A stretch of 39,683 bases of DNA from Pseudomonadales bacterium (GTDB lineage Bacteria > Pseudomonadota > Gammaproteobacteria > Pseudomonadales > Azotimanducaceae): assembly GCA_028279305.1 (NCBI GenBank), contig JANQOA010000337.1, positions 1-39,683 of the forward strand, written 5' to 3'. Shown piece by piece: positions 1 through 7,144 of the stretch. Made by a program: the position numbers and the translations under genes. Numbering within the stretch: the stretch's first letter is position 1; each line of letters starts with the position of its first letter. The notes beneath the pieces are model-generated. The model made no database searches. It had not been told where the DNA came from and saw only the letters and a program-made list of their open reading frames with translations.

Positions 1-157
1 AGCGGTGAGACTCGCGCAGCGAGGCTCAAGAGCGGAGGAAGGGCAGCCGGGAGGGCCGGCGGCGTGAGCGCCGTAACCCCCACGTCCTGTGAGCCCGGAG
101 CAGGAAACTGAACCCACACCAGGCTTTAACCATCAAATCCCCAAAAACTGAGCCGCG
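1..157. other. GC-rich non-coding stretch with three short hairpins
   Basis: I see no convincing gene here. The stretch is much more GC-rich than the intergenic DNA near 540 and can form three simple hairpins: CTCGC/GCGAG around a GCA loop (11-23), CGGCG/CGCCG around TGAG (60-73), and TCCTG/CAGGA (85-105). Some frames are open across it, but their translations are low-complexity Gly/Ala/Pro/Arg and look like composition artefacts. It could be the end of a structured RNA, a dispersed repeat, or the tail of something starting left of the window. Confidence 0.3.
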
Positions 158-511
158 TTATTCAGTAAAGAAGTCTGCTCGCGCAACACCCGTCTCATCA
201 TACACAGGCTCCTGCAGATCCACCCGGTACTTGAAGGTCTCAGCCCCGGTGATGCCAAAGGAGCCCAGGCATTCGCGCATGTCGAAGTACCATTTGTCGT
301 TCAGGTGCGCGTGCAGGTCTTCCTGGGAAGCCCAGCGCTCGAATACTCGAATGCGGCCGGGTACCCTTGGGTCCGGGCACCAGTCGTAGTCCAGGCAGCC
401 TTTTTCTTCCAGCGCGCCTTCAATGAGCGGCCGCGCGGCTTCCATGGCCGGGGCGATATTCTCAGCCGGCATGTCCACCGTGCCGGAGATAATGATACGT
501 GTCGTTGTCAT
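158..511 (-). CDS. Antibiotic biosynthesis monooxygenase (ABM)-fold protein
   Basis: Small 117-residue protein matching the ABM/YgiN dimeric ferredoxin-like fold: an N-terminal beta strand (RIIISGTVDM), a helix with a small-acid pattern, a central G-C-L-D-Y-D-W segment, then a V-F-E-R-W strand followed by a helix containing H-A-H-L. Family members are small monooxygenases, or dimeric barrel proteins acting on quinones or aromatic substrates, but specificity cannot be read from sequence. The ATG is supported by a GGAGG about eight bases upstream. It is divergent from the acyl-CoA dehydrogenase at 595 and shares an AT-rich intergenic segment with it. The fold is fairly sure, the reaction unknown. 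Confidence 0.8.
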   Translation of the reverse strand: MTTTRIIISGTVDMPAENIAPAMEAARPLIEGALEEKGCLDYDWCPDPRVPGRIRVFERWASQEDLHAHLNDKWYFDMRECLGSFGITGAETFKYRVDLQEPVYDETGVARADFFTE

Positions 512-528
512 GTGCAGGTCCTCCCGAG

Positions 529-560
529 TACACTAAAATATTGGTACAAATTATAATTTT
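529..560. promoter_or_regulatory. AT-rich divergent promoter region
   Basis: The 83 bases between two divergent genes contain a strongly AT-rich patch that stands out from the GC-rich surroundings. It includes a perfect TATAAT at 552-557 inside a palindromic AATTATAATT, so a -10 element could be read on either strand. No convincing -35 hexamer is seen at the right spacing, so the exact start points are not assigned. Confidence 0.35.
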
Positions 561-594
561 TCAGATTGAACTAAGCGAGCGGTAAGGTAGGTTA

Positions 595-1797
595 ATGAAC
601 ATAGAATTCAGTGCGGAAGACGAAAAGTTTCGCGGCGAAGTGCAGGCTTTTCTCGCTGAAAAACTGACGCCGGAGATGTCCCGGGAAGCGTCCCGCACCA
701 CCACCGTGTTTGCGGATAAAGACCTGGCCATGCGCTGGCAGGCCATTCTGGTGGAGAAGGGCTGGGCGGTGCCGGCGTGGCCGGTGGAACACGGCGGCAC
801 GGACTGGACTCCCAGCCAGAAATACATCTGGGGCCAGGAGTGTGCCAAGGCCCGTGCCCCCGGGCTGATTCCCCTGGGGCTGCGCATGCTGGCACCGGTG
901 TTGTTCAAATACGGTACCCCGGAGCAGAAGGCGGAGTACCTGCCGAAGATGTTGTCGGGGGAGCACTACTGGTGCCAGGGTTATTCAGAGCCGGGTTCCG
1001 GTTCTGATCTGTCCAGCCTAAAAACCGCGGCGGTGAAAGACGGTGACGACTATATTGTCAACGGCACCAAAATCTGGACCACTCATGCTCAGTTTGCCGA
1101 CCACATCTTCTGCCTGGTGCGCACGGATCCCAAGGCCAAACCTCAGGCCGGTATCAGCTTTCTGCTGATCCCCATGGACCTGCCGGGTGTCACGGTGGAA
1201 CCCATCATTACCATTGCCGGTGATCACGAGGTCAATCAGGTGTTTCTGGATGACGTGCGGGTGCCCCAGTCCTACCGGGTGGGTGAGGAGAATGAAGGTT
1301 GGACCGCCGCCAAGTACCTGCTGGAATTTGAGCGCGGCGGTGGTGGCGCCGCGCCGCGCATTCACGAAAGCCTGGCGGAGCTGAAGTCCATTGCCGGGCA
1401 GGAGCTGAACGGCAGCCGGCCGTTGATTGAAGATCCGGGTTTTGCCGCGCAGATCAGCGACCTGGAAATCCGCAATACCGCGCTGCAGTTTCAGGAGCTG
1501 GTGACCCTGGACCGGGTGTCAAAAGGCGGGTCGCCGGGGCCGGCATCTTCGCTGGCCAAAAATACCTCGGTGGAGATCGACCAGGCGGTGAATACGCTGA
1601 AGCTGGAAGCCATCAACTACTACGGTCTGCCCCACGCCAATATGATCAGCCTCAACGGCTACAACGACGAATGGGTGGGCGCTGAATACGCGGAGACCGT
1701 TACCCCGCGTTATATCAACAGCCGCGCGGCGAGTATTTTTGGCGGTGCCAAAGAAGTGCAGAAGAACATTGTTGCCAAGGTTGTACTGGGCCTGTAG
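595..1797 (+). CDS. Acyl-CoA dehydrogenase family protein
   Basis: A 400-residue FAD-dependent acyl-CoA dehydrogenase, which introduces a 2,3-double bond into an acyl-CoA and passes electrons to ETF. The N-terminal helical domain is followed by the family signature C-Q-G-Y-S-E-P-G-S-G-S-D around residues 126-137, the middle beta domain with T-K-I-W-T-T-H-A, and a C-terminal helical domain ending in G-G-A-K-E-V-Q-K-N, a variant of the usual G-G-T-S-E-I-Q-R-N FAD/dimer motif. Length is normal for the family. The start has only a weak ribosome site (AAGGTAGG). Substrate chain length or branching cannot be inferred. It lies upstream of glcB, which has its own promoter-like element. Confidence 0.9.
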   Translation: MNIEFSAEDEKFRGEVQAFLAEKLTPEMSREASRTTTVFADKDLAMRWQAILVEKGWAVPAWPVEHGGTDWTPSQKYIWGQECAKARAPGLIPLGLRMLAPVLFKYGTPEQKAEYLPKMLSGEHYWCQGYSEPGSGSDLSSLKTAAVKDGDDYIVNGTKIWTTHAQFADHIFCLVRTDPKAKPQAGISFLLIPMDLPGVTVEPIITIAGDHEVNQVFLDDVRVPQSYRVGEENEGWTAAKYLLEFERGGGGAAPRIHESLAELKSIAGQELNGSRPLIEDPGFAAQISDLEIRNTALQFQELVTLDRVSKGGSPGPASSLAKNTSVEIDQAVNTLKLEAINYYGLPHANMISLNGYNDEWVGAEYAETVTPRYINSRAASIFGGAKEVQKNIVAKVVLGL

Positions 1798-1818
1798 ATA
1801 ACTACGCTTAGCGCTTTC

Positions 1819-1827
1819 TGCTATGAT
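1819..1827 (+). promoter_or_regulatory. Extended -10 promoter element upstream of glcB
   Basis: TGCTATGAT in the 62-base gap before the malate synthase gene matches an extended -10 (TGn followed by a TATAAT-like hexamer). The -35 region is poor, which is typical of extended -10 promoters. It lies 33 bases before the ATG, so the transcript would have a short leader. Confidence 0.45.
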
Positions 1828-1859
1828 GTGCCGCTTTTTTTTCAAGTGGTGGGCACATT

Positions 1860-4052
1860 ATGGCGCAAGAACGAATACAACGGGGGTCGTTACAGGTTGC
1901 GGCGCAATTGGATGCGCTGCTGAGCGAACAGATCCTGCCGGGCACCGGTGTTGAAGCAGATGCTTTCTGGGCCGGGCTGGAAGCCTGTCTGGCTGAGCTG
2001 GGGCCTGTGAACAAAACCCTGCTGGCGCGCCGCGACGAGTTACAACAGCAGATTGACGAATACCATAAAGCACGCAAAGGCCAGGCGCTGGATCCGGCTG
2101 AATACAAAGCGTTCCTGCAGGACATCGGTTATCTGTTGCCCGAACCGGCGGACTTCCAGATCGAAACCACCAATGTGGACGAAGAGATTGCCAGCATAGC
2201 GGGTCCGCAGCTGGTAGTGCCGGTGATGAATGCCCGTTATGCCTTGAATGCCGCTAATGCCCGCTGGGGCAGTTTGTATGACGCGTTGTACGGCACCGAC
2301 ATCCTGCCGGAGGAGCCGGGACGCGAAAAAGGCAATGCCTATAACCCGGCCCGGGGTGAACTGGTGGTGGCGCGGGCGGCTGAATTCCTCGACGCTACCG
2401 TGCCCCTGGCGGGCGCCAGCCATGCGGACGCCACAGCCTATGCGGTGGGTGCGGATGACCAGGGTCAGCGCCAGTTGCGGGTGATTCTGAACGACGGTAA
2501 CAGCACCGGCCTGCAGGATGCGGCGCAGTTTGCCGGCTATATAAATGAAGCAGCCCCGTCATCGATCCTGCTGCGCCATAATAACCTGCATATCGACATC
2601 CAGATTGATGCTGACGATGCGGTTGGCGCGGTGCATCCCGCAGGGGTTAAAGATGTTGTCCTGGAGTCCGCCATAACCACGATTCAGGACTGCGAAGATT
2701 CGGTGGCGGCGGTGGACGCTGACGACAAATGTGTGGTCTACGGCAACTGGCTGGGGCTGATGAAAGGTGATCTGCAGGAAGTCATGGACAAAGGCGGCCG
2801 GCAGATTGTGCGCAAGCTGAACCCGGACCGTGAGTACACCGGTGCTGACGGCCAGCCGCTGGTGCTGCACGGCCGCAGTGTCATGCTGGTGCGCAACGTC
2901 GGCCACCTGATGACCAGCGACGCCGTGTTGGACGCTGACGGCAACGAGGTGCCGGAAGGTTTTCTGGACGGCTTTTTTACCGCGGCGGCTGCCATTCACG
3001 ACCTGCAGGGCCACGGTGAGTTCAAAAATTCCCGCGCCGGCAGTGTGTATATTGTGAAACCGAAGATGCATGGGCCTGAAGAAGTGGCCCTGGCGGTGGC
3101 GTTGCTCGGCCGCGTGGAAGAAACGTTAGGGCTGGCAAAAAACACCCTCAAGGTAGGGGTCATGGACGAGGAGCGGCGCACCTCGGTCAACCTGAAAGCT
3201 TGTGTCAACGAAGCCCGCGAACGTATTGTGTTCATCAATACTGGGTTTCTCGACCGTACCGGCGACGAGATTCATACCAGCATGGAAGCCGGGCCGGTGC
3301 TGCGTAAGGAAGTCATCAAGGCGCAGCCGTGGATAGTCGCGTATGAAGATTCCAACGTAGACGTGGGCCTGGCCACCGGTTTCCGCGGCCGCGCGCAGAT
3401 CGGCAAAGGCATGTGGCCGAAGCCCGATGAAATGGCGGAAATGCTGGAAGCAAAAATTGGCCACCCCCAGGCCGGCGCCAATACCGCCTGGGTGCCGTCA
3501 CCTACCGCCGCCACTCTGCACGCCCTGCATTATCATCAGGTCAGTGTCGCCAGCCGCCAGCAGGAACTGGAAAGCCGGGCGCCTGCGAAGGTGGACGAGA
3601 TCCTGCGCATTCCGCTGCTGGCCGGCGAAAACCTTTCAGCGGAGGAAGTGAAAGCGGAACTGGACAACAATGTGCAGGGTATCCTCGGCTACGTGGTGCG
3701 CTGGATTGATCAGGGGGTGGGTTGTTCCAAGGTGCCGGATATCAATGACGTTGGGCTGATGGAAGACCGGGCGACGCTGCGCATATCCAGTCAGCACATC
3801 GCCAACTGGCTGCACCACGGCATCTGTTCCGAGCAGCAGGTGCGCGAGGCCATGCAGCGCATGGCCGCGGTGGTGGACCAGCAGAATGCCGGCGACGCCG
3901 CCTACCGGAACATGGCGCCGGACTTTGATGACAGTGTGGCGTTCCAGGCAGCCTGCGACCTGGTTTTTCAGGGTATCGACCAGCCCAGCGGCTATACCGA
4001 GCCGGTACTGCACCGGCGCCGGCGCGAAGCCAAGGCCCGTTTTGGCGGCTGA
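1860..4052 (+). CDS. glcB: Malate synthase G
   Basis: A 730-residue isoform G malate synthase, which condenses glyoxylate and acetyl-CoA to malate in the glyoxylate bypass or glycolate use. Family landmarks are in order: a long N-terminal domain, [12 protein letters not shown] near 275, the [12 protein letters not shown] segment near 435, G-K-G-M-W-P-K-P-D near 515, and [13 protein letters not shown] near 635, which contains the presumed catalytic aspartate. Length is close to the usual 720-725 residues, so the gene looks intact. No isocitrate lyase or glycolate oxidase genes are adjacent. It converges on the symporter operon across a hairpin at 4071-4095. Confidence 0.97.
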   Translation: MAQERIQRGSLQVAAQLDALLSEQILPGTGVEADAFWAGLEACLAELGPVNKTLLARRDELQQQIDEYHKARKGQALDPAEYKAFLQDIGYLLPEPADFQIETTNVDEEIASIAGPQLVVPVMNARYALNAANARWGSLYDALYGTDILPEEPGREKGNAYNPARGELVVARAAEFLDATVPLAGASHADATAYAVGADDQGQRQLRVILNDGNSTGLQDAAQFAGYINEAAPSSILLRHNNLHIDIQIDADDAVGAVHPAGVKDVVLESAITTIQDCEDSVAAVDADDKCVVYGNWLGLMKGDLQEVMDKGGRQIVRKLNPDREYTGADGQPLVLHGRSVMLVRNVGHLMTSDAVLDADGNEVPEGFLDGFFTAAAAIHDLQGHGEFKNSRAGSVYIVKPKMHGPEEVALAVALLGRVEETLGLAKNTLKVGVMDEERRTSVNLKACVNEARERIVFINTGFLDRTGDEIHTSMEAGPVLRKEVIKAQPWIVAYEDSNVDVGLATGFRGRAQIGKGMWPKPDEMAEMLEAKIGHPQAGANTAWVPSPTAATLHALHYHQVSVASRQQELESRAPAKVDEILRIPLLAGENLSAEEVKAELDNNVQGILGYVVRWIDQGVGCSKVPDINDVGLMEDRATLRISSQHIANWLHHGICSEQQVREAMQRMAAVVDQQNAGDAAYRNMAPDFDDSVAFQAACDLVFQGIDQPSGYTEPVLHRRRREAKARFGG

Positions 4053-4070
4053 ACGGCAACCCTGACGGCT

Positions 4071-4095
4071 GCAGCCTCAGTGCTCGTGAGGCTGC
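4071..4095. terminator. Hairpin between convergent glcB and symporter genes
   Basis: A perfect 9-bp inverted repeat, GCAGCCTCA and TGAGGCTGC, flanks a 7-base loop and overlaps the last codons of the symporter gene. It sits exactly where two converging transcripts meet, as a bidirectional terminator would. Neither side has a run of T, so a classical intrinsic terminator is not proven. Confidence 0.4.
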
Positions 4096-5849
4096 TCCAC
4101 ACCCTTGGGGATGCGGATATTTTCCACCAGGGTCAGCACCTCTTGCGGTACCGGCGCGGTCAGGCGTGACAGCGTCATGGCCACGGCAAAGTTCAGCAAT
4201 GCGCCCAGCATGCCGATGCCTTCCGGCGAGATGCCGAACCACCAGTGTTCAGCGGTATTCAGCTCCGGTGCCACAAACTTGAAGTAAACAATGTAATACA
4301 GGGTAAAGGCGAGCCCGGCAACCATGCCCGCAATTGCCCCGACTGTGTTTGTTCTCTTGTCAAAAATGCCCAGCAGGATGGCGGGAAACAGTGAAGCCGC
4401 GGCCAGCCCGAAAGCAAAAGCCACCACCTGGGCAACAAAACCGAACGGAAAAATGCCGAAATAACCGGCAATGACAATGGCGGTGGCGGCGCTGATGCGC
4501 GCGTACAGCAGCTCGCGCTTGTCGCTTAAACCCTGGGCGAAGGTCTTTTTGATCAGGTCATGGGAGACCGAGGTGGAAATGACCAGCAGCAGCCCGGCGG
4601 CGGTGGACAATGCAGCCGCCAGGCCGCCGGCCGCCACCAGGGCGATCACCCAGGCAGGCAACGCGGCAATCTCCGGGTTGGCCAGCACCATGATGTCGCG
4701 GTCCACATAAACTTCGTTTTTACTTGCTGACGGCGGGTTCAGTACAACCCGCGAGTTGTCGTCGCGGCGTTCGCCGCTGAACTCCGGCGTGCCGGCAAAA
4801 GCTGCACCCGGGTGATACTGTATGCGGCCGTCGGCGTTCTTGTCGTGCCAGCCGATCAGGCCGATGTCTTCCCAGCTCTTAAACCAGCCGGCTACATCGC
4901 TGTACGCGGTATTGTGCACGGTGTCGACAAAGTTAAGCCGCGCAAAAGCGCCTACCGCCGGCGCGGTGGTATACAGCAGGGCAATAAACAACAACGCATA
5001 ACCCGCGGACTTACGCGCGTCGGAAACCTTCGGCACGGTGAAAAAGCGCACAATCACATGGGGCAGGCCGGCGGTGCCGATCATCAGCGCCATGGTGATG
5101 GCAAATACATCGATGGTGCTTTTGCTGCCGTCGGTATAGGGGCTGAAGCCCAGCTCCACCAGCGTGGTGTCCAGTTTGTCCAGCACGCTCAGGCCGGAAC
5201 CGTCCGCCACCGTGGCACCCAGCCCCAGTTGCGGCACCGGCACGCCGGTGATCAGCATGGAGATGAAGATGGCGGGCACCAGGTAGGCAAAGATCAACAC
5301 ACAGTACTGGGCCACCTGGGTATAGGTGATACCTTTCATACCGCCCAGCACTGCGTACATGAACACAATGGCCATCCCCACCACCACCCCCCACATGATG
5401 GGAATGTCCAGGAATTGCGAAAACACAATCCCCACGCCGCGCATCTGCCCGGCGATGTAGGTAAATGAAATGGCAATCAGGCTGACCACGGCAACAATTC
5501 TGGCGGCGCTGGAGTAGTAGCGGGTGCCGATGAAATCCGGCACCGTGAATTCGCCGAATTTGCGCAGGTATGGGGCCAGCAACAGCGCCAGGATGACATA
5601 ACCGCCGGTCCAGCCCATCAGATAAACGGTCCCGTCGTAACCCATAAAGGCAATAATGCCGGCCATGGAGATAAAAGACGCGGCACTCATCCAGTCCGCG
5701 GCGGTCGCCATGCCGTTGGCCACCGGGTGCACGCCGCCGCCGGCGACATAAAATTCGTTGGTGGAACCGGCCCGGGACCAGATTGCGATGCCGATGTACA
5801 GCGCAAATGTCAGAAAAACAAAGATATAAGTGAGTGTCTGTGCATCCAC
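4077..5849 (-). CDS. Sodium:solute symporter, VC_2705 (ActP-like) subfamily
   Basis: A 590-residue integral membrane protein with about 13 hydrophobic segments and the SSS family pattern: the N-terminal F-Y-V-A-G-G-G-V, then N-G-M-A-T-A-A-D-W-M-S-A-A-S-F and a G-T-A-G-L-P-H-V segment. The family couples Na+ influx to uptake of small carboxylates such as acetate. A hydrophilic insert around residues 320-380 interrupts the membrane segments. The GTG start overlaps the stop of the upstream DUF4212 gene by one base, so the two are co-translated. The partnership with DUF4212 defines the VC_2705 subfamily, and nearby glcB would suit use of acetate or another C2 substrate (inference). Confidence 0.92.
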   Translation of the reverse strand: MDAQTLTYIFVFLTFALYIGIAIWSRAGSTNEFYVAGGGVHPVANGMATAADWMSAASFISMAGIIAFMGYDGTVYLMGWTGGYVILALLLAPYLRKFGEFTVPDFIGTRYYSSAARIVAVVSLIAISFTYIAGQMRGVGIVFSQFLDIPIMWGVVVGMAIVFMYAVLGGMKGITYTQVAQYCVLIFAYLVPAIFISMLITGVPVPQLGLGATVADGSGLSVLDKLDTTLVELGFSPYTDGSKSTIDVFAITMALMIGTAGLPHVIVRFFTVPKVSDARKSAGYALLFIALLYTTAPAVGAFARLNFVDTVHNTAYSDVAGWFKSWEDIGLIGWHDKNADGRIQYHPGAAFAGTPEFSGERRDDNSRVVLNPPSASKNEVYVDRDIMVLANPEIAALPAWVIALVAAGGLAAALSTAAGLLLVISTSVSHDLIKKTFAQGLSDKRELLYARISAATAIVIAGYFGIFPFGFVAQVVAFAFGLAAASLFPAILLGIFDKRTNTVGAIAGMVAGLAFTLYYIVYFKFVAPELNTAEHWWFGISPEGIGMLGALLNFAVAMTLSRLTAPVPQEVLTLVENIRIPKGVEQPHEH

Positions 5850-6124
5850 TAATCATCATCCTCGTCGGACACGCCGAACTTTTTGTCAATGCTGCGCATG
5901 CGCGCGGTATAAACAAAGATCAGCACCACAAACACATAGATGGAGCCCTGCTGAGCCCACCAGAAACCGAATTTGAAGCCGAAAAACTGGAATTGGTTCA
6001 GCCAGTCCACCAGCAGGATGCCGAAGCCGAAGGAAACCGTGAACCAGACCGCCAGCAGGGTCAGCATCAGGCGTATGTTGGCCCGCCAGTACTCACTGGC
6101 TTGCTTGTTATTATTGTTCTGCAT
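5849..6124 (-). CDS. DUF4212 small membrane subunit of the SSS symporter
   Basis: A 91-residue protein with two hydrophobic helices (roughly 18-40 and 60-82) separated by an aromatic-rich loop, and a charged tail ending in acidic residues. This is the DUF4212 architecture. DUF4212 proteins are almost always encoded immediately before VC_2705-type sodium:solute symporters and are presumed to be an accessory subunit. The ATG is preceded by an AGGAG site four to five bases away. The one-base overlap with the symporter supports a fixed stoichiometry. Confidence 0.88.
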   Translation of the reverse strand: MQNNNNKQASEYWRANIRLMLTLLAVWFTVSFGFGILLVDWLNQFQFFGFKFGFWWAQQGSIYVFVVLIFVYTARMRSIDKKFGVSDEDDD

Positions 6125-6225
6125 GAGCTCCTCTCAAGCCTGGTTGGGTCAAACCGATTTGTTATTGATGTCTTCCCGGGCGCTACAGTAACGAACCAAG
6201 CCTGCCAACGCTACCCCGCGGTTAC

Positions 6226-6243
6226 AGCGGCGCTCGCGCCGCT
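6226..6243. other. GC-rich inverted repeat in a divergent intergenic region
   Basis: AGCGGCGC and GCGCCGCT form a near-perfect palindrome with a 2-base centre (7-bp stem with a CTCG tetraloop in RNA). It lies in the 170-base gap between the divergent DUF4212 and Nudix genes. There is no T-run after it. It could be an operator or an RNA hairpin in the Nudix leader. Confidence 0.3.
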
Positions 6244-6294
6244 CTCTGCGAGGAGGTAATCTAGCGGTTTGGTCTGGAGCCAGAGGAGGTGAAC

Positions 6295-7059
6295 GTGGCG
6301 GACCCGGTGCAGCCTATCCGGCCCGCAGCCACAATTATTGTGGTGCGCGAAGCGGCGCAGAGCTTTGAGATATTCATGTTGAAACGCACCAGCAGAGCCA
6401 GCTTTGCGTCCGGCATGTATGTCTTTCCCGGCGGGCGCGTTGATGGGGACGATCACCTGCACATGTACGACGCCTTCCGGCACGGCCCCACGGACCGGCA
6501 GCAGGCCCAGGTTGCCGCCCTGGGCGACGAGTGGCGGGGTTATTGGATTGCCGCCATCCGCGAAACGTTTGAGGAAGCCGGCCTGTTGCTGGCTTACCGC
6601 AACGGCAGCATGGTTTCGTTTGATGACGCTGCGGACCGCCGGCGGTTTGCCGGTTACCGGGCGCCGTTGCACAAAGGTGATGTCAGCCTGCTGGATATCT
6701 GCCGTGACGAAACCCTGCAGTTGGCGGTGGATCACGTGCACTTCTACAACCGCTTCGTTACGCCGCTGGGCCGGCCGCGGCGCTTTGATACGCGCTTTTT
6801 TATCGCCGCGGCGCCGGAAAGCCAGGTCGGCCGGCATGACGAAAAAGAGACCGTGGACAGCATCTGGATTACTCCGGCGGAAGCGCTGCAACGCAACCGC
6901 GACAAAGAGTTCGACCTGATGAATGTCACCCGCATGCAATTGGAGTGGTTGTCCGCTTATGACAATAAGCAGGCGGTGCTGGACATGGCGTTGCAGAAAA
7001 AGGACTTCAGCGTGCGCCGTCCCGTGTTGCCGACGGGGCCCGGCAGCGCTTCCGGTTAG
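6295..7059 (+). CDS. Nudix hydrolase, NUDT19-like (possible CoA diphosphatase)
   Basis: A 254-residue Nudix protein. The Nudix box is split: the glycine part F-P-G-G-R-V is separated by about 45 residues from R-E-T-F-E-E-A-G, the metal-binding helix. This insertion is characteristic of NUDT19-type hydrolases, which cleave coenzyme A and acyl-CoA to 3',5'-ADP and acyl-phosphopantetheine. CoA as substrate is therefore a reasonable inference, not shown here. An AGGAGG at 6283-6288 fits the GTG at 6295 (six-base spacing) better than the in-frame GTG at 6289, which it abuts. It is the first gene of a plus-strand run. Confidence 0.85.
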   Translation: MADPVQPIRPAATIIVVREAAQSFEIFMLKRTSRASFASGMYVFPGGRVDGDDHLHMYDAFRHGPTDRQQAQVAALGDEWRGYWIAAIRETFEEAGLLLAYRNGSMVSFDDAADRRRFAGYRAPLHKGDVSLLDICRDETLQLAVDHVHFYNRFVTPLGRPRRFDTRFFIAAAPESQVGRHDEKETVDSIWITPAEALQRNRDKEFDLMNVTRMQLEWLSAYDNKQAVLDMALQKKDFSVRRPVLPTGPGSASG

Positions 7060-7144
7060 GCTATCCGGCGCTAAACGGGCGGTTGCGCTTTCTCCCCTGC
7101 GCCAACTTAAGGTAAAGTGCACTGATCGACACAGCTCTGGCTTT

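Noticed and set aside
60..115. Cobalamin riboswitch
   Set aside because: A GAGC...AGGAAAC run recalled the B12 box, but the conserved core and expected spacing are not present, and no cobalamin gene follows.
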